Shown piece by piece: positions 63,823 to 64,000 of a DNA stretch of 64,000 nt. The position numbers and the translations under genes were made by a program. The stretch is from Nilaparvata lugens. Lineage: Eukaryota > Arthropoda > Insecta > Hemiptera > Delphacidae. The stretch covers positions 45,436,819-45,500,818 of the forward strand of contig NC_052513.1 of assembly GCF_014356525.2 (NCBI RefSeq), read 5' to 3'. Below the pieces are notes generated by a model, which saw only the letters and a list, made by a program, of their open reading frames with translations, made no database searches and had not been told where the DNA came from. Within the stretch, counting starts at the first letter, position 1, and each line of letters opens with the position of its first letter.

Positions 63823-64000
63823 CAGTGAGGTCCACGTTATAATAGCTGTGGAAAAAGATAGGAGAACAGTGTGGCCGATTCTCTGCCTTGCCACTGGCTT
63901 CTATAGAGTATAGCTGATGCCGGTATATCTGATGTAATAATTAAAAGTTATTCTTGTTTTAAATAATCGATTATATTATAGTCGGCAAGAACATATATTT
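63823..64000 (-). mobile_element. MITE1, left part, cut by window end
   Basis: Cagtgaggtccacgttataa, ctgtggaaaaagataggaga, gattctctgccttgccactg, gatgccggtatatctgatgt follow the family order; it continues beyond the window. Confidence 0.9.

Overview
This is nuclear DNA of an AT-rich, repeat-dense animal genome, most likely an insect. Direct evidence is the density of short inverted-repeat transposons, Helitrons with A|T targets, TPRT-type retroposon insertions and an RTE-type LINE reverse-transcriptase end. From memory the repeat vocabulary fits hemipterans such as planthoppers, but that is inference and was not checked. There is no bacterial-style gene, operon, rRNA, tRNA or CRISPR array, and no complete host protein is recognisable. 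The window is intergenic or intronic DNA built from nested mobile elements.

Family labels used below. HEL1 and HEL2: non-autonomous Helitrons. MITE1: TIR tatagtgaggtccacgttat, about 30 copies, usually 350-370 bp. MITE2, MITE3 and MITE5: fold-back elements. MITE4: 8-bp target duplication (TSD). MITE6: TAA TSD. MITE7: subterminal repeats. REP1 (tactttccttgcc family), REP2 and REP3 (hairpin-ended): interspersed repeats. RET1, RET2 and RET3: retroposon 3' ends.

Layout. 1-6 kb: tandem and full HEL1 copies, a MITE1 and short tandem repeats. 6-12 kb: MITE4 nested in RET1, REP1 with a (GT)n tract, a LINE RT fragment, MITE1s. 12-21.3 kb: a 2.66-kb direct segmental duplication (12029-14687 and 18601-21262) flanking a REP1 and a 34-copy minisatellite of about 78 bp. 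22-31 kb: HEL1 copies, an inverted duplication split in one arm by a 727-bp transposon, a palindromic MITE1/MITE2 chimera and purine-rich tandem repeats. 31-39 kb: MITE6 in RET1, a 0.5-kb (TTC)n tract, REP1, a 220-bp palindrome, MITE4 inside MITE5. 39-53 kb: many MITE1 copies, several split by precise insertions (220-bp element with 8-bp TSD, 303-bp retroposon, 601-bp RTE LINE), and a captured internal MITE1 segment. 53-60 kb: more MITE1 copies with nested REP2, REP3 and retroposons. 60-64 kb: the best host-gene signal, a possible first coding exon on the minus strand (61388-61463), then decayed 98-bp tandem repeats, a short CpG-richer patch and a purine-rich tract.

How it fits together: insertions land inside older repeats, so related copies elsewhere in the window act as empty-site controls. 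They give insertion order and TSDs without outside data. If 61388-61463 is real, much of the window could be its first intron, and the few single-copy stretches (44.0-44.3, 46.8-47.0, 48.7-49.1 kb) are where regulatory DNA would sit. That is inference.
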